A stretch of DNA of 64,000 bases from CAIWHR01 sp963823215 (lineage in GTDB: Bacteria > Pseudomonadota > Gammaproteobacteria > Burkholderiales > Casimicrobiaceae), in NCBI GenBank assembly GCA_963823215.1, contig CAWGKT010000004.1:77184-141183 (forward strand), written 5' to 3'. This document shows positions 46,878-57,200 of this stretch, one piece after another (positions within the stretch are counted from its first letter, which is position 1; each line of letters starts with the position of its first letter). The position numbers and the translations under genes were made by a program. Below the pieces are notes generated by a model. The model was not told where the DNA came from, searched no databases, and saw only the letters and a program-made list of their open reading frames with translations.

Positions 46878-49649
46878 CTACCCGCTGTTGCGCAGCCCCG
46901 CCGCCAGCCCGTTGATCGTCAGGTGAATGGCCCGCTGCGTCCGCTCGTCGGTCTGCCCCGCGCGATGCCGCCGGAGGAGCTCGACTTGCAGGTGGTTGAG
47001 CGGGTCGAGATACGGAAAGCGGTTGCGTATGCTGCGTGCGAGCGTCGGATTGTCGTCGAGCAGGCCCGTCTGCCGCGTGATCGCGAGCACGTGCCGGACG
47101 GCGCGCGCATGCTCGGCGGCGATCCGCGGGAAAATGGCATCCCGTAGCGTGGCATCGGGCACCAGCTCCGCGTAGCGGGACGCGATCGCGAGGTCGGTTT
47201 TTGCGAGCACCATCGCCATGTTCGACAGCACGCTGCGAAAGAACGGCCAGCGCGCCTGCATCTCGGCGAGCAGCGCGAGCCCTGCGTCGGCGCCATCGGG
47301 ATGCGCGGCGAGCCACGCGTCGACCGCCGTGCCGAAGCCGTACCAGCCCGGCAGCATCAGCCGGCACTGGCCCCAGCTGAACACCCACGGGATCGCGCGG
47401 AGATCCTCGATCCGGTTCGACGCGGTGCGCGAGGCCGGTCGGCTGCCGATGTTGAGGCCGGCGATTTCCGCGATCGGCGTCGCGGCGCGGAAATACTCGA
47501 CGAACCCGGGCGTCCCGTAGATGAGCCCGCGGTAGGCCGCGTGAGCGTGCGCCGAGAGCGCATCCATTGCACCGTAGTAGATCGCCGCCCGATCCCCGAG
47601 CCGCTCGCCGTCGATCACGCTCGCTTCCAGCGTCGCCGCAACGAGCGTCTCCAGGTTGCGCCGGCCGAGTTCCGGATCGGAATACTTGCTGGCGATGATT
47701 TCGCCCTGCTCGGTGATGCGCAGGCCGCCGGTGACGCTGCCGGCAGGCTGCGCCAGAATCGCGTCGAAGCTCGGCCCGCCACCGCGCCCGACCGTGCCGC
47801 CGCGGCCGTGAAAGAGTCGCAGCTTGACGCCGTGGTCGGCAAACGCGTCGACCAGCGCGAGTTCGGCGCGGTAGAGCGCCCAGTTCGCAGTCAGGTAGCC
47901 GCCGTCCTTGTTGCTGTCCGAGTAGCCGAGCATCACCTCCTGCCATCCGTGCCGTCCCTCGATCCAGCGGCGGTAGCGCGGAAGCGAAAAGGCGCCGCGC
48001 ATGATCGCCGCCGAGCCATCGAGGTCGTCGATGGTCTCGAACAGCGGCACGATGTTGATGGCGAGCGCATCGCCCTGCAACAGGCCCGCCTCCTTCAGCA
48101 GGATCCCGACTTCGAGCAGGTCGGAGACCGATTGGCACTTCGAGATCACGTAGTTCGGCAGCGCCGCCGGCCCGAAGCGGCGATGGATGTCGGCGGCGGC
48201 GTCGAGCACCGCCAGCTCGGAGCGCGCGCGCTCCGAATACGCGAGGTGCGGTGAATGCAGCAGGCGCGGGCTCGCGAGCTCCGCATCGAGCAGCGCGATC
48301 CGTTCGGCCTCGGGCAGTGCGGAGTAGTCATTGGCGACGCCGGCGCGCGCGAAGAGCTCGGCGATCACCGCCTCGTGCACGTCGGCGTTCTGGCGCAGGT
48401 CGAGCACGGCCAAGTGGAAGCCGAAGACCTCGACTGCGCGCAGCAGCGGCGCGAGGCGCCCCGCGGCGAGCGGCGCCGCGCCGTGCGTGGCGAGCGACGC
48501 ATCGATCGTGCGCAATTCAGTGAGCAGCTCGCCGGGTGTCGCATACGGTGGCAGGTCGGCATGCGGCGCGCGCGGCGGAACGTAGCCGGCGAGGGCTCCG
48601 GCCGTCGCGGCGATGCGCGCGTAGATGCCGATCAGCGCCTGCCGGTAGGGCTCGTCGCCGCGATGCGGGTTCTCGTCGTGCGCCGTCGCCGCCAGTCGCA
48701 GCAGGTCGGCGGTGGGCGTGACGAGGCGCGTGGAAAGGGAAAGCTCGCCGCCGAGCCGGTGGACTTCCTCGAGATAGTGCGCGAACGCGACCGTGGCCTG
48801 CGCATGAATGGCGTACGAGAGCGTGGCGCCGTTGACCAGCGGATTACCGTCGCGGTCGCCGCCGATCCATGATCCCGGACGCAGAAACGGCGGCAGGACG
48901 AAGTCGCTGCCAACGCCGAACTGCGTGTGCAGCCGCGCCGCGAGCGCCAGGTAGAACTTCGGCACCTCGGTCAGAAACGTGTACCGGTAATACGCGAGAC
49001 CGTTCTCGATCTCGTCCTCGACCCTGAGCTTCGAGAGCCGGATCATCGCCGTCTGCCACAGCGCCAGCACCTGCCGGTAGAGTCCCGCTTCGAATTCGGC
49101 GGCCTCGTCAGGGGTGAGCTCCACCCGATCGCGCCACTGCAGCAGGCGCGCGATTTCGCGCTCGCAGTCGAGAATGCTCTTGCGCTGGACTTCGGTCGGG
49201 TGCGCGGTCAGCACTGGGCTCACCACCGCATCGGTGAACCAGGCGGCCACGGTCCGCCCGTCGACGCCGTGCGTGGCGACGCAATCCAGGGCATCGGCAA
49301 TGCTGCCGCGCTGCGGCGGCGAGCCCGCGAGCGCGTGCGTCCGGCGGCGCCGGTTCTGGTGGACGTCCTCGGCGATGTTGGCAAGTTGCGAGAAGTAGCT
49401 GAACGCGCGGACGACATCGAGCGTCGGCGCGATCGGCAAATCGTTCAGCAGCGCGGCGAGTTCCGCCTTCACGCCGGCCGCGTCGGCGTCCCCCGCGCGA
49501 CGAAAGCGGACCGCGGTTTGCCGGATCGCCTCGATCCGCGCGAAGCCGGGCTCGCCGGCCTGCGCCCGCAGCACGTCCCCCAGCAGCCGGCCAAGGAGGC
49601 GCGTGTCCTCGCGCAGCGGGAGGTCCTTGTCGACGTCGGTGGTGTTCAG
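46878..49649 (-). CDS. ppc: Phosphoenolpyruvate carboxylase
   Basis: A PEP carboxylase of about 923 residues, which forms oxaloacetate from PEP and bicarbonate. The catalytic His is in L-T-A-H-P-T-E-V-Q-R-K-S, the glycine-rich site is F-H-G-R-G-G-T-V-G-R-G-G-G-P, and the C-terminus ends R-N-S-G as in most Ppc proteins. The conserved N-terminal segment D-K-D-L-P-L-R-E-D-T-R-L-L-G-R-L-L-G-D lies upstream of the first ATG or GTG of the frame (GTG 49574), so that start would be too short. No ATG, GTG or TTG is available upstream; CTG 49649, with GAGG five bases before it, is the best candidate. A base error in an ATG is the alternative. It converges with plsB. Confidence 0.93.
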   Translation of the reverse strand: MNTTDVDKDLPLREDTRLLGRLLGDVLRAQAGEPGFARIEAIRQTAVRFRRAGDADAAGVKAELAALLNDLPIAPTLDVVRAFSYFSQLANIAEDVHQNRRRRTHALAGSPPQRGSIADALDCVATHGVDGRTVAAWFTDAVVSPVLTAHPTEVQRKSILDCEREIARLLQWRDRVELTPDEAAEFEAGLYRQVLALWQTAMIRLSKLRVEDEIENGLAYYRYTFLTEVPKFYLALAARLHTQFGVGSDFVLPPFLRPGSWIGGDRDGNPLVNGATLSYAIHAQATVAFAHYLEEVHRLGGELSLSTRLVTPTADLLRLAATAHDENPHRGDEPYRQALIGIYARIAATAGALAGYVPPRAPHADLPPYATPGELLTELRTIDASLATHGAAPLAAGRLAPLLRAVEVFGFHLAVLDLRQNADVHEAVIAELFARAGVANDYSALPEAERIALLDAELASPRLLHSPHLAYSERARSELAVLDAAADIHRRFGPAALPNYVISKCQSVSDLLEVGILLKEAGLLQGDALAINIVPLFETIDDLDGSAAIMRGAFSLPRYRRWIEGRHGWQEVMLGYSDSNKDGGYLTANWALYRAELALVDAFADHGVKLRLFHGRGGTVGRGGGPSFDAILAQPAGSVTGGLRITEQGEIIASKYSDPELGRRNLETLVAATLEASVIDGERLGDRAAIYYGAMDALSAHAHAAYRGLIYGTPGFVEYFRAATPIAEIAGLNIGSRPASRTASNRIEDLRAIPWVFSWGQCRLMLPGWYGFGTAVDAWLAAHPDGADAGLALLAEMQARWPFFRSVLSNMAMVLAKTDLAIASRYAELVPDATLRDAIFPRIAAEHARAVRHVLAITRQTGLLDDNPTLARSIRNRFPYLDPLNHLQVELLRRHRAGQTDERTQRAIHLTINGLAAGLRNSG

Positions 49650-49665
49650 GGGAGCCTCGTCCGGT

Positions 49666-51333
49666 TCAGCGCTGCCTGGTCTGCCATTCCGGATGCACGA
49701 AGACCGGAACGTCGGACGGGGGCAGGGGCGCGTTGCCGAGAATGATGTCGGCCGCCTTCTCGCCGATCATGATCGTGGGCGCGTTGAGGTTGCCGCTCAC
49801 GACATTCGGCATGACCGACGCATCGACGACACGCAGGCCTTCGGTGCCGCGCACGCGCAGGCTGCCGTCGACCACCGCCAGCGGATCGTCGTCCGCCCCC
49901 ATCCGGCACGAGGAGGACGGATGGTAGGCGCTCTCGGCCTTGCGCCGGATGTGGGCATCGATCTGTGCATCGGTCGTGACGGCGGGTCCGGGTGAAAGCT
50001 CGGCGCCGCGGAACGGATCGAACGCTTGCTGCGCGAAGATCTCGCGCGTGAGCCGGATGCCGTCGCGGAACTCGCGGCGGTCGCCCTCGGTCGCAAGGTA
50101 GTTGAAGCGGATGCGCGGCGGGTCCCGCGGGTTCCCCGACGCGAGCGTGATCGATCCACGGGAGGTCGGGCGCATCGGGCCCAGATGCGCCTGGAAGCCG
50201 TGCGCGTCGACGGTCTCCTTGCCGTCGTAGGCGATCGCGATCGGCAGGAAGTGGAATTGGAGGTCCGGGTGCATAACGCCGGCGCGGCTGCGGATGAAAC
50301 CGCCGGACTCGAAATGGTTGGTCGAGCCCAGGCCGGTCCGGAACAGCAGCCATTCGGCGCCGATGCGACCCTTGGCGAGGAGGTTCTGCGCCGAATGGAG
50401 CGTGATGGGCTGCGTGCAGCCGTACTGGACGTAGGTCTCGATGTGGTCCTGCAGGTTAGCGCCGACCCCCGGAACATCCGCGACCGGCGCGATGCCGAGC
50501 TTCGTCAGCGAGCCCGCGTCGCCGACGCCGGACAGCATCAGAATCTGTGGCGAGTTGACGGCGCCGCCGGAGACGATCACCTCGCGGCGCGCCCGCATCC
50601 GGACCAGCTGGCCGTTGTGCAGGTATTCGACCCCGACAGCGCGCAGGCCGTCGAACAGGACCCGGGTGACGAGGCATCGCGGCTCGATACGCAGGTTCGC
50701 TCGCTTCCGTGCCGGTCGCAGGTAGGCCATTGCGGCGCTCCAGCGGCGGCCGCGGTAGGTCGTCATGTCCAACGCGCCGAAGCCTTCCTGCCGGTAGCCG
50801 TTCATGTCGTCGGTCGTCGCGTACCCGGACTGCCGGGCGGCCTCGATGAACGCGCGATAGAGCGGATTGCGCATTCGCCCGGTGGTGACGTAGACCGGTC
50901 CGCTGTCGCCGTGATAGGCGTCGGCGCCGCTCAGCCGCGTTTCCATGCGTCGGAAATAGGGCAGGCAGTGCGCATAGGACCAGTGGGCGAGGCCCTTCGC
51001 GGCGGCCCAGCCGTCGTAGTCGAATGCGTGGCCGCGGATGTAGACCATGCCGTTGATCGACGACGAGCCGCCGAGCACGCGGCCGCGCGGGCACGAGATG
51101 CGGCGATCGTCCAGGTGCGGCTCGGGCTCCGTCGAATAGGCCCAGTTGAACGTGTTGCCGGCCAGCGGGTAGGCAAACGCCGACGGCATGTGGATGAAGA
51201 GGCTGCAATCCGGAGGGCCGGCCTCGACCAGAAGCACTTCGATGTCCGCTGCCTCGGTCAGCCGGTTCGCGAGCACGCATCCGGCCGACCCCGCGCCGAC
51301 GATGATGTAGTCGAATTCCTTCCGGGAGGTCAT
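49666..51333 (-). CDS. betA: Choline dehydrogenase BetA (GMC oxidoreductase)
   Basis: A 555-residue GMC flavoprotein, the length of BetA. The FAD loop is Y-I-I-V-G-A-G-S-A-G-C-V, followed by the GMC signatures R-G-R-V-L-G-G-S-S-S-I-N-G and S-G-G-A-V-N-S-P-Q-I-L-M-L-S-G. The C-terminus has Y-H-P-S-S-S-C-R-M-G with the active-site His. BetA oxidises choline to betaine aldehyde at the membrane. Other GMC alcohol dehydrogenases share the signatures, but BetA-like spacing and the neighbouring GbdR-like regulator and sarcosine oxidase favour choline. No betB or betI is in the window. ATG 51333; upstream frame is not family-like. The gap to ppc is only 16 bases. Confidence 0.87.
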   Translation of the reverse strand: MTSRKEFDYIIVGAGSAGCVLANRLTEAADIEVLLVEAGPPDCSLFIHMPSAFAYPLAGNTFNWAYSTEPEPHLDDRRISCPRGRVLGGSSSINGMVYIRGHAFDYDGWAAAKGLAHWSYAHCLPYFRRMETRLSGADAYHGDSGPVYVTTGRMRNPLYRAFIEAARQSGYATTDDMNGYRQEGFGALDMTTYRGRRWSAAMAYLRPARKRANLRIEPRCLVTRVLFDGLRAVGVEYLHNGQLVRMRARREVIVSGGAVNSPQILMLSGVGDAGSLTKLGIAPVADVPGVGANLQDHIETYVQYGCTQPITLHSAQNLLAKGRIGAEWLLFRTGLGSTNHFESGGFIRSRAGVMHPDLQFHFLPIAIAYDGKETVDAHGFQAHLGPMRPTSRGSITLASGNPRDPPRIRFNYLATEGDRREFRDGIRLTREIFAQQAFDPFRGAELSPGPAVTTDAQIDAHIRRKAESAYHPSSSCRMGADDDPLAVVDGSLRVRGTEGLRVVDASVMPNVVSGNLNAPTIMIGEKAADIILGNAPLPPSDVPVFVHPEWQTRQR

Positions 51334-51543
51334 CGCGCAGCGGGGTCGTGGTTGAACAACCGGTGATCGTACACTGCGGGGCGTCGGGCCCTCGCCGTCC
51401 GGGTCCGCTTCTTCTGGACAGCGACGTCGCAATTTGACAAACTGCTGTCGTCGGCGCGTACGGCTCCCGGATAAGCCCTTGCCTATGAACATCCCGATTG
51501 CGAACCGTTGCGGCGGGAGGCATTTTGCGAGCGGAGGCGAGCC

Positions 51544-52578
51544 TTGAGCCGCCGCCGCGAGATCGCAGCCGGACGCCACGCCACGCGCCTGCCGGAGCGG
51601 AAGCATTCGGACCGGCTTGCCACGCGGCACCGTTTCGCCTTCCTAACCTTGCCCCGCTACTCGATGATCGCGCTCACGAGCGCCGTCGAGCCCCTGCGGA
51701 TGGCCAACCGCCTTTGCAACGAGGACGTCTACGCTTGGTCGATCGTCAGCCTCGACGGGGCGCCCGTTGCCGCCAGCAACGGCCTCGCGCTCGCGCCGAC
51801 GGTGTCGCTCGGCGCGATGGGACCGGTGGACGTCGTGTTCGTCTGCGGCGGCGTCGACGTCCGGCGCGCGGTGTCCCGGGATCTCCTCTCCGCGCTGCGC
51901 CGGCTCGCGCACGAACGCATCGCCATGGGCTCGCTTTGCACTGGCGGCTACGCGCTGGCCAAGGCGGGACTGCTCGACAAGTACCGGGCCGCGATCCACT
52001 GGGAGAACATGTCGGCGCTGCGCGAGGAGTTCCCGCGGATCGACTTCACCGCGCAGCTTTTCGCGATCGACCGCGACCGCTACACCTGCTCGGGCGGCAT
52101 CGCGCCCCTCGACCTGATGCTCAACCTGATCAAGGACGACCTGGGGCGGGACATCGCGCCGCTGATCTCGGAACAGTTCATCCTCGATCGCATCCGCAAC
52201 GACCGCGACCGCCAGCACATTCCGCTGCAGGCGCAGGTCGGCGTCTTCCACGAACGCCTGATCAAGGCTGCCGCGCTGATGGAGGCCAACATCGAGGAGC
52301 CGATGTCGCTCGATGCGCTCGCGGCGTCGATCGGCGTGTCGCGCCGCCAGATCGAGCGCCTCTTCAAGCGGCATCTCGACCGGGCGCCGACGAAGTACTA
52401 CCTGGAGCTGCGGCTGCGCCGTGCGCGCGAGCTGCTGCTGCAGACGTCGATGTCGATCATGGACATCACCACGGCCTGCGGCTTCCAGTCGCCGCCGCAC
52501 TTTTCCAAGTGCTACCGCAACGCGTTCGGATATCCGCCGAGTGCCGAACGGACAACGACCCGCGCGAGGGAACATTGA
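51544..52578 (+). CDS. GlxA/GbdR-type AraC-family transcriptional regulator
   Basis: A 344-residue regulator with an N-terminal DJ-1/PfpI-like domain (F-A-F-L-T-L-P-R-Y-S-M-I-A, then V-D-V-V-F-V-C-G-G-V-D and G-S-L-C-T-G-G-Y-A-L-A) and a C-terminal AraC DNA-binding domain with two helix-turn-helices (L-D-A-L-A-A-S-I-G-V-S-R-R-Q-I-E-R-L-F-K and M-D-I-T-T-A-C-G-F-Q-S-P-P-H-F-S-K). This combination is that of GbdR, the activator of glycine betaine and dimethylglycine catabolism. The start is TTG 51544, with GGAGG six bases upstream. It lies divergent to betA and immediately upstream of soxBDAG, so both are likely targets. Confidence 0.85.
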   Translation: MSRRREIAAGRHATRLPERKHSDRLATRHRFAFLTLPRYSMIALTSAVEPLRMANRLCNEDVYAWSIVSLDGAPVAASNGLALAPTVSLGAMGPVDVVFVCGGVDVRRAVSRDLLSALRRLAHERIAMGSLCTGGYALAKAGLLDKYRAAIHWENMSALREEFPRIDFTAQLFAIDRDRYTCSGGIAPLDLMLNLIKDDLGRDIAPLISEQFILDRIRNDRDRQHIPLQAQVGVFHERLIKAAALMEANIEEPMSLDALAASIGVSRRQIERLFKRHLDRAPTKYYLELRLRRARELLLQTSMSIMDITTACGFQSPPHFSKCYRNAFGYPPSAERTTTRAREH

Positions 52579-52672
52579 GCGCCGCCGGGCCGTCCCAAGG
52601 CGCGAAACGCGCCCCCTCGGGGGGCAGCGCAGCGGCCGAATTGGCCAATGAGCCGCAAGCGTGGGGGCACAT
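52576..52672. repeat. Dispersed GC-rich repeat, copy D
   Basis: From the stop of the regulator to four bases before soxB there is repeat-like sequence: GGGCCGTCCCAAGGCGCGAA, CGCCCCCTCGGGGGGCAGCG, then GCAAGCGTGGGGGCAC. The first part aligns with copies B and E (GTCCCAAGCGCGAA then a CCCTC-GAGGG palindrome), and the last part aligns with copy A (GAGCGTGGGGG). It therefore links the two sub-types of the family. It occupies the whole regulator-sox gap, so the soxB ribosome-binding site lies in or beside it. Confidence 0.7.
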
Positions 52673-52675
52673 CAT

Positions 52676-53926
52676 ATGAGCCGCTATTCGCTCGCCAGCC
52701 TCGTGCGCAACGGGCTCTCGCACCACGAGAACTGGCAGGCCGCGTGGCGCAGCCCCGAGCCCCGGGCGGAATACGACGCGGTCATCGTCGGCGGCGGCGG
52801 ACACGGCCTCGCCACGGCCTACTATCTCGCCAAGGAGCACGGCATCACGAACGTCGCCGTGCTGGAGAAGGGCTGGATCGGCGGCGGCAACACCGGCCGC
52901 AACACGACGATCGTGCGCTCGAATTACCTGTGGGACGAAGCGACCCACCTCTACGAAAAGTCGATCCGGCTCTGGGAAGGCCTGGCGCAGGACCTCAACT
53001 ACAACGTGATGTTCAGCCAGCGCGGCGTGCTGAACCTCGGGCACACGCTGCAGGACATGCGCGACATCGCGCGCCGCGTGAACGCCAACCGGCTGAACGG
53101 CGTCGACGGCGAGCTGCTCGACGCGGCGCAGGTGAAGGCGATGGTGCCGATCATCAACGACTCGCCGCGCGCGCGCTATCCGATCCTCGGCGCTTCGCTG
53201 CAGCGGCGCGGCGGGACGGCCCGGCACGACGCGGTGGCGTGGGGCTTCGCCCGCGGTGCCGACGCGCGCGGTGTCGACATCCTGCAGAACTGCGAGGTCA
53301 CCGGCATCCGTCGCGACGGCGCGCAGGTGGTCGGCGTCGAGACGAGCCGCGGCTTCATCAAGGCGCGCAAGGTCGGCGTCGTCGCCGCGGGCAATTCCAG
53401 CGTGCTCGCCGCGATGGCCGATCTGCGCCTGCCGATCGAGAGCCATCCGCTGCAGGCGCTGGTGTCGGAGCCGATCAAGCCGGTGCTCCACACGGTGGTG
53501 ATGTCGGGCGCCGTCCACGGCTACATCAGCCAGTCGGACAAGGGCGATCTCGTGATCGGCGCCGGCATCGACGCCTACACCGGGTACGGCCAGCGCGGCA
53601 GCTTTCCCGTCATCGAAAGCGCGCTTGCGGCCATCGTCGAGCTGTTCCCGATCTTCAGCCGCGTGCGCATGAACCGCCAGTGGGGCGGCATCGTCGACGT
53701 CTGTCCGGACGCCTGTCCCATCATCGGGTTGACACCGGTCAAGGGCCTCTATTTCAACTGCGGCTGGGGCACGGGCGGATTCAAGGCCACGCCCGGATCG
53801 GGCTGGGTGTTCGCGCACACGATCGCCCAGGACCGGCCGCACGAGCTCAACGCCGCGTTCTCCATCGACCGGTTCTTCACCGGCCGCCTGATCGACGAGC
53901 ACGGCGCGGCCGCAGTCGCGCATTGA
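52676..53926 (+). CDS. soxB: Sarcosine oxidase beta subunit
   Basis: A 416-residue FAD/FMN subunit of heterotetrameric sarcosine oxidase. The FAD loop is V-I-V-G-G-G-G-H-G-L-A-T-A-Y-Y, followed by N-T-G-R-N-T-T-I-V-R-S-N-Y, where soxB carries its flavin-contact residues; the C-terminus has G-G-I-V-D-V-C-P-D and Y-F-N-C-G-W-G-T-G-G-F-K. It oxidises sarcosine, passing the methylene group to THF in complex with alpha, gamma and delta subunits. It is the first gene of the order soxB-D-A-G; no glyA or purU-like gene is in this window. ATG 52676 lies inside a GC-rich repeat-derived leader; GTG 52661 is an unlikely alternative. Confidence 0.95.
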   Translation: MSRYSLASLVRNGLSHHENWQAAWRSPEPRAEYDAVIVGGGGHGLATAYYLAKEHGITNVAVLEKGWIGGGNTGRNTTIVRSNYLWDEATHLYEKSIRLWEGLAQDLNYNVMFSQRGVLNLGHTLQDMRDIARRVNANRLNGVDGELLDAAQVKAMVPIINDSPRARYPILGASLQRRGGTARHDAVAWGFARGADARGVDILQNCEVTGIRRDGAQVVGVETSRGFIKARKVGVVAAGNSSVLAAMADLRLPIESHPLQALVSEPIKPVLHTVVMSGAVHGYISQSDKGDLVIGAGIDAYTGYGQRGSFPVIESALAAIVELFPIFSRVRMNRQWGGIVDVCPDACPIIGLTPVKGLYFNCGWGTGGFKATPGSGWVFAHTIAQDRPHELNAAFSIDRFFTGRLIDEHGAAAVAH

Positions 53927-53946
53927 ACGCACGGACGCCGCCGACG

Positions 53947-54216
53947 ATGCTGCTGATCGAATGTCCCTGGTGCGGCCCGCGCGAGCAGAGCGAGTTCTCC
54001 TATGGCGGCGAGGCGCACATCGCGCGGCCGGCCGACACGGAAACGCTGACCGACGCGCAGTGGGGCGACTACCTATTCATGCGCAAGAATCCGCGCGGGG
54101 CGCACCTCGAGCAGTGGCTGCACGCGTTCGGCTGCCGGCGGTGGTTCAACGTGCGGCGCGACACCGTCACCTATCGCATCACGGCGGTGTACAAGCCGGG
54201 CGAGGCGCCGCCGTGA
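53947..54216 (+). CDS. soxD: Sarcosine oxidase delta subunit
   Basis: An 89-residue zinc-binding delta subunit. The N-terminus I-E-C-P-W-C-G-P-R has the two zinc cysteines, and H-x-x-G-C is present as W-L-H-A-F-G-C-R-R-W-F. The R-D-T segment and terminal Y-K-P-G-E are typical. It holds the heterotetramer together. It begins 20 bases after soxB and overlaps soxA by four bases (GTGA). The frame is open far upstream of ATG 53947, but that part lies within soxB in another frame and is not real. Confidence 0.93.
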   Translation: MLLIECPWCGPREQSEFSYGGEAHIARPADTETLTDAQWGDYLFMRKNPRGAHLEQWLHAFGCRRWFNVRRDTVTYRITAVYKPGEAPP

Positions 54217-57200
54217 AACAGTCCTGCCGCTTGCCCGCCGGCGGCCGCATCGACCGCCGCACGCGGCTCGCGTTCACCTTCAACGGCCGGCGCTACGAGG
54301 GCCACGCCGGCGACACGCTCGCCTCCGCGCTGCTGGCCAACGGGGTCAGCGTGGTCGCGCGGAGCTGGAAGTATCACCGGCCGCGGGGCATCGTCGCCTG
54401 CGGTGTGGAGGAGCCCAACGCGATCGTGCAGCTCGAAACCGGCGCCGGCACGGTGCCGAACGCGCGCGCGACCGAGGTGGAACTCTACGACGGCCTCGTC
54501 GCGAGCAGCGTGAATGCGTGGCCGAGCGTCGATTTCGACGTGATGGCGTTCGCGGGACTCGCCGCGCGCTTCATGCCGGCCGGTTTCTACTACAAGACGT
54601 TCATGTGGCCGAAATCGTTCTGGATGAAGTACGAGCACTTCATCCGCAAGGCGTCCGGCCTCGGCACTTGCCCCACCGAGCCGGACCCCGACCATTACGA
54701 CAGGATGAACGCCCACTGCGACGTGCTGGTCGTGGGCGGAGGGCCCGCCGGCCTCGCCGCGGCGTGGGCGGCGGGCAGGGTCGGCGCGCGCGTCATCCTC
54801 GCCGACGAGCAGTGCGAATTCGGCGGCAGCCTGCTCGCGCATCGCGACGTCGCCGCGGTCACCGCGGATCCGGCGGCCGACGGCGCGATCGACGGCGCGA
54901 CACCCATGGCGTGGGTGGCGCAGACCGTCGCCCAGCTGCAGGCGATGCCCGAGGTGCGGCTCCTGCCGCGCAGCACGGTGTTCGGCTACCACGACCACAA
55001 TTTCCTGACGATCGCCGAGCGCCGCACCGGGCACCTGCCCCCGGGAGAGCGCAAGGGGTCGCGCGAGCGCGTGTGGCGCGTGCGGGCGAAGCAGGTCGTG
55101 CTGGCGACGGGCGCCGCGGAACGTCCGCTCGTCTTCGGCAATAACGACCGGCCGGGCGTGATGCTGGCCTCGGCGGTGTCCACGTTTCTCAACCGCTACG
55201 GCGTGGCGCCCGGCAGGCGCGCCGTCGTGTTCACCAACAACGACAGCGCGTATCGCACGGCGCTCCGTCTCGCCGCCGCCGGCATCGCGGTCGCGGCGGT
55301 CGTCGACGCGCGCCGGGCGCCGAAGGGCGAGTTGCCCGAGCGCGTGCGCAAGGCGGGCATTGAGGTGATCGCCCACGCCGTCGTCGTCGACGCGCGCGGC
55401 ACGAAGCGCGTTAGCGCCGTGGACGTCATGGCGCTCGACACCGAGGGCGACATTGCCGCCGGGCCGGTGCTGACGCTGGCGTGCGACCTCGTGGCGGTAT
55501 CCGGCGGCTGGAGCCCCGTTGTGCACCTCCATGCGCAAGCGGGCGGTCGCCCGCGCTTCGATCCCGTCAAAGCGTGCTTCGTGCCGGGGACACCGGTGCA
55601 GGCGGAGCGATCCGCGGGCTCCGCCAACGGCAGCTTCGCGCTGCACGGGTGCCTCACCGAAGGCGTCGCCGCGGGCACCGACGCCGCGCGCCGCGCGGGC
55701 TTGAGTGCGCGCCACGCGACGTGGACGCCGACCGTCGACGACGCCGCCGAGGAGCCGCTCGCGCCGCTGTGGGTGGTGCCTTCGCCGCGCGGCATCGAAC
55801 GCGGACCGAAGCAGTTCGTCGACCTGCAGAACGACGTCGCCGCCTCGGACATCGTGCTCGCGGCGCGCGAGGGCTACCACTCGATCGAGCACGTCAAGCG
55901 GTACACGGCGCTGGGCTTCGGCACCGACCAGGGCAAGCTCGGCAACGTCAACGGCCTCGCGATTCTCGCGCAGGCGCTGGGCAACGACATCGCCAGTACG
56001 GGCACGACGACCTTCCGTCCCAACTACACGCCGGTGACGATCGGGGCGATCGCGGGCCCCGATCTCGGCGATCTGTTCGATCCCGTGCGCAAGACCGCGC
56101 TGCACCAGTGGCACGAGCAGCACGGCGCGCTGTTCGAGAACGTCGGCCAGTGGAAGCGGCCGTGGTACTTCCCCAGGCCGGAGGAGGATCTGCACGCTGC
56201 CGTGGCGCGCGAGTGCCTCGCCACGCGCAACGGCGTCGGGATCATGGACGCGTCCACGCTGGGCAAGATCGACATCCAGGGACCGGACGCCGTGACGCTC
56301 CTCAACTGGGTGTACACCAACGCGTGGGACAAGCTCGCCGTCGGCCGCTGCCGCTACGGCGTCATGCTCGACGAGAACGGCATGGTGATGGACGACGGCG
56401 TCACGACCCGCCTCGCCGAGCAGCACTACCTGATGACGACGACCACGGGCGGCGCGGCGCGCGTGATGGCGTGGCTCGAGCGCTGGCTGCAGACCGAATG
56501 GCCGCACCTCGAGGTCTACCTCACGTCGGTGACCGATCACTGGGCGACCGCGAGCGTGGCCGGGCCGCGCAGCCGCGACGTCGTGCGCGCCGTGTGCGGT
56601 GGCATCGACTTCTCGCCCGAGGCGTTTCCGTTCATGGCCTGCCGTGAGGGAGAGGCCGCCGGCGTGCCGGCGCGCGTGATGCGGATCAGCTTTTCCGGCG
56701 AGCTTGCCTACGAGATCAACGTCTGCGCCAACGAGGCGCGGCACGTCTGGGAAGCGCTGATGGCGGCGGGCGCGCAATACGGCATCACGTCCTATGGCAC
56801 CGAGACGATGCACGTGCTGCGTGCGGAGAAGGGATTCGCCATCGTCGGGCAGGACACCGACGGCTCGGTGACGCCCGTCGATCTCGGCATGGACTGGATC
56901 ATCGCCAAGGACAAGGACTTCCTCGGCCGGCGCTCGCTTTCGCGCGCGGACACCACGCGCGGCTATCGCAAGCACTTTGTCGGCCTGCTGACCGACGACC
57001 CGAAGGCCGTCCTGCCGGAGGGCGGGCAGATCGTCACCGACGTGCGCGCGCGGCCGCCGGTGCCCATGCACGGCCATGTTACGTCGAGCTACTTCAGCGC
57101 GTATCTCGAGCGATCGATCGCGCTGGCGCTCGTGCAGAATGGCCGGCACCGCATAGGCGAGAAGGTGCAGGTGTGGCGGCCCGACGGGCGCGCAATTGCC

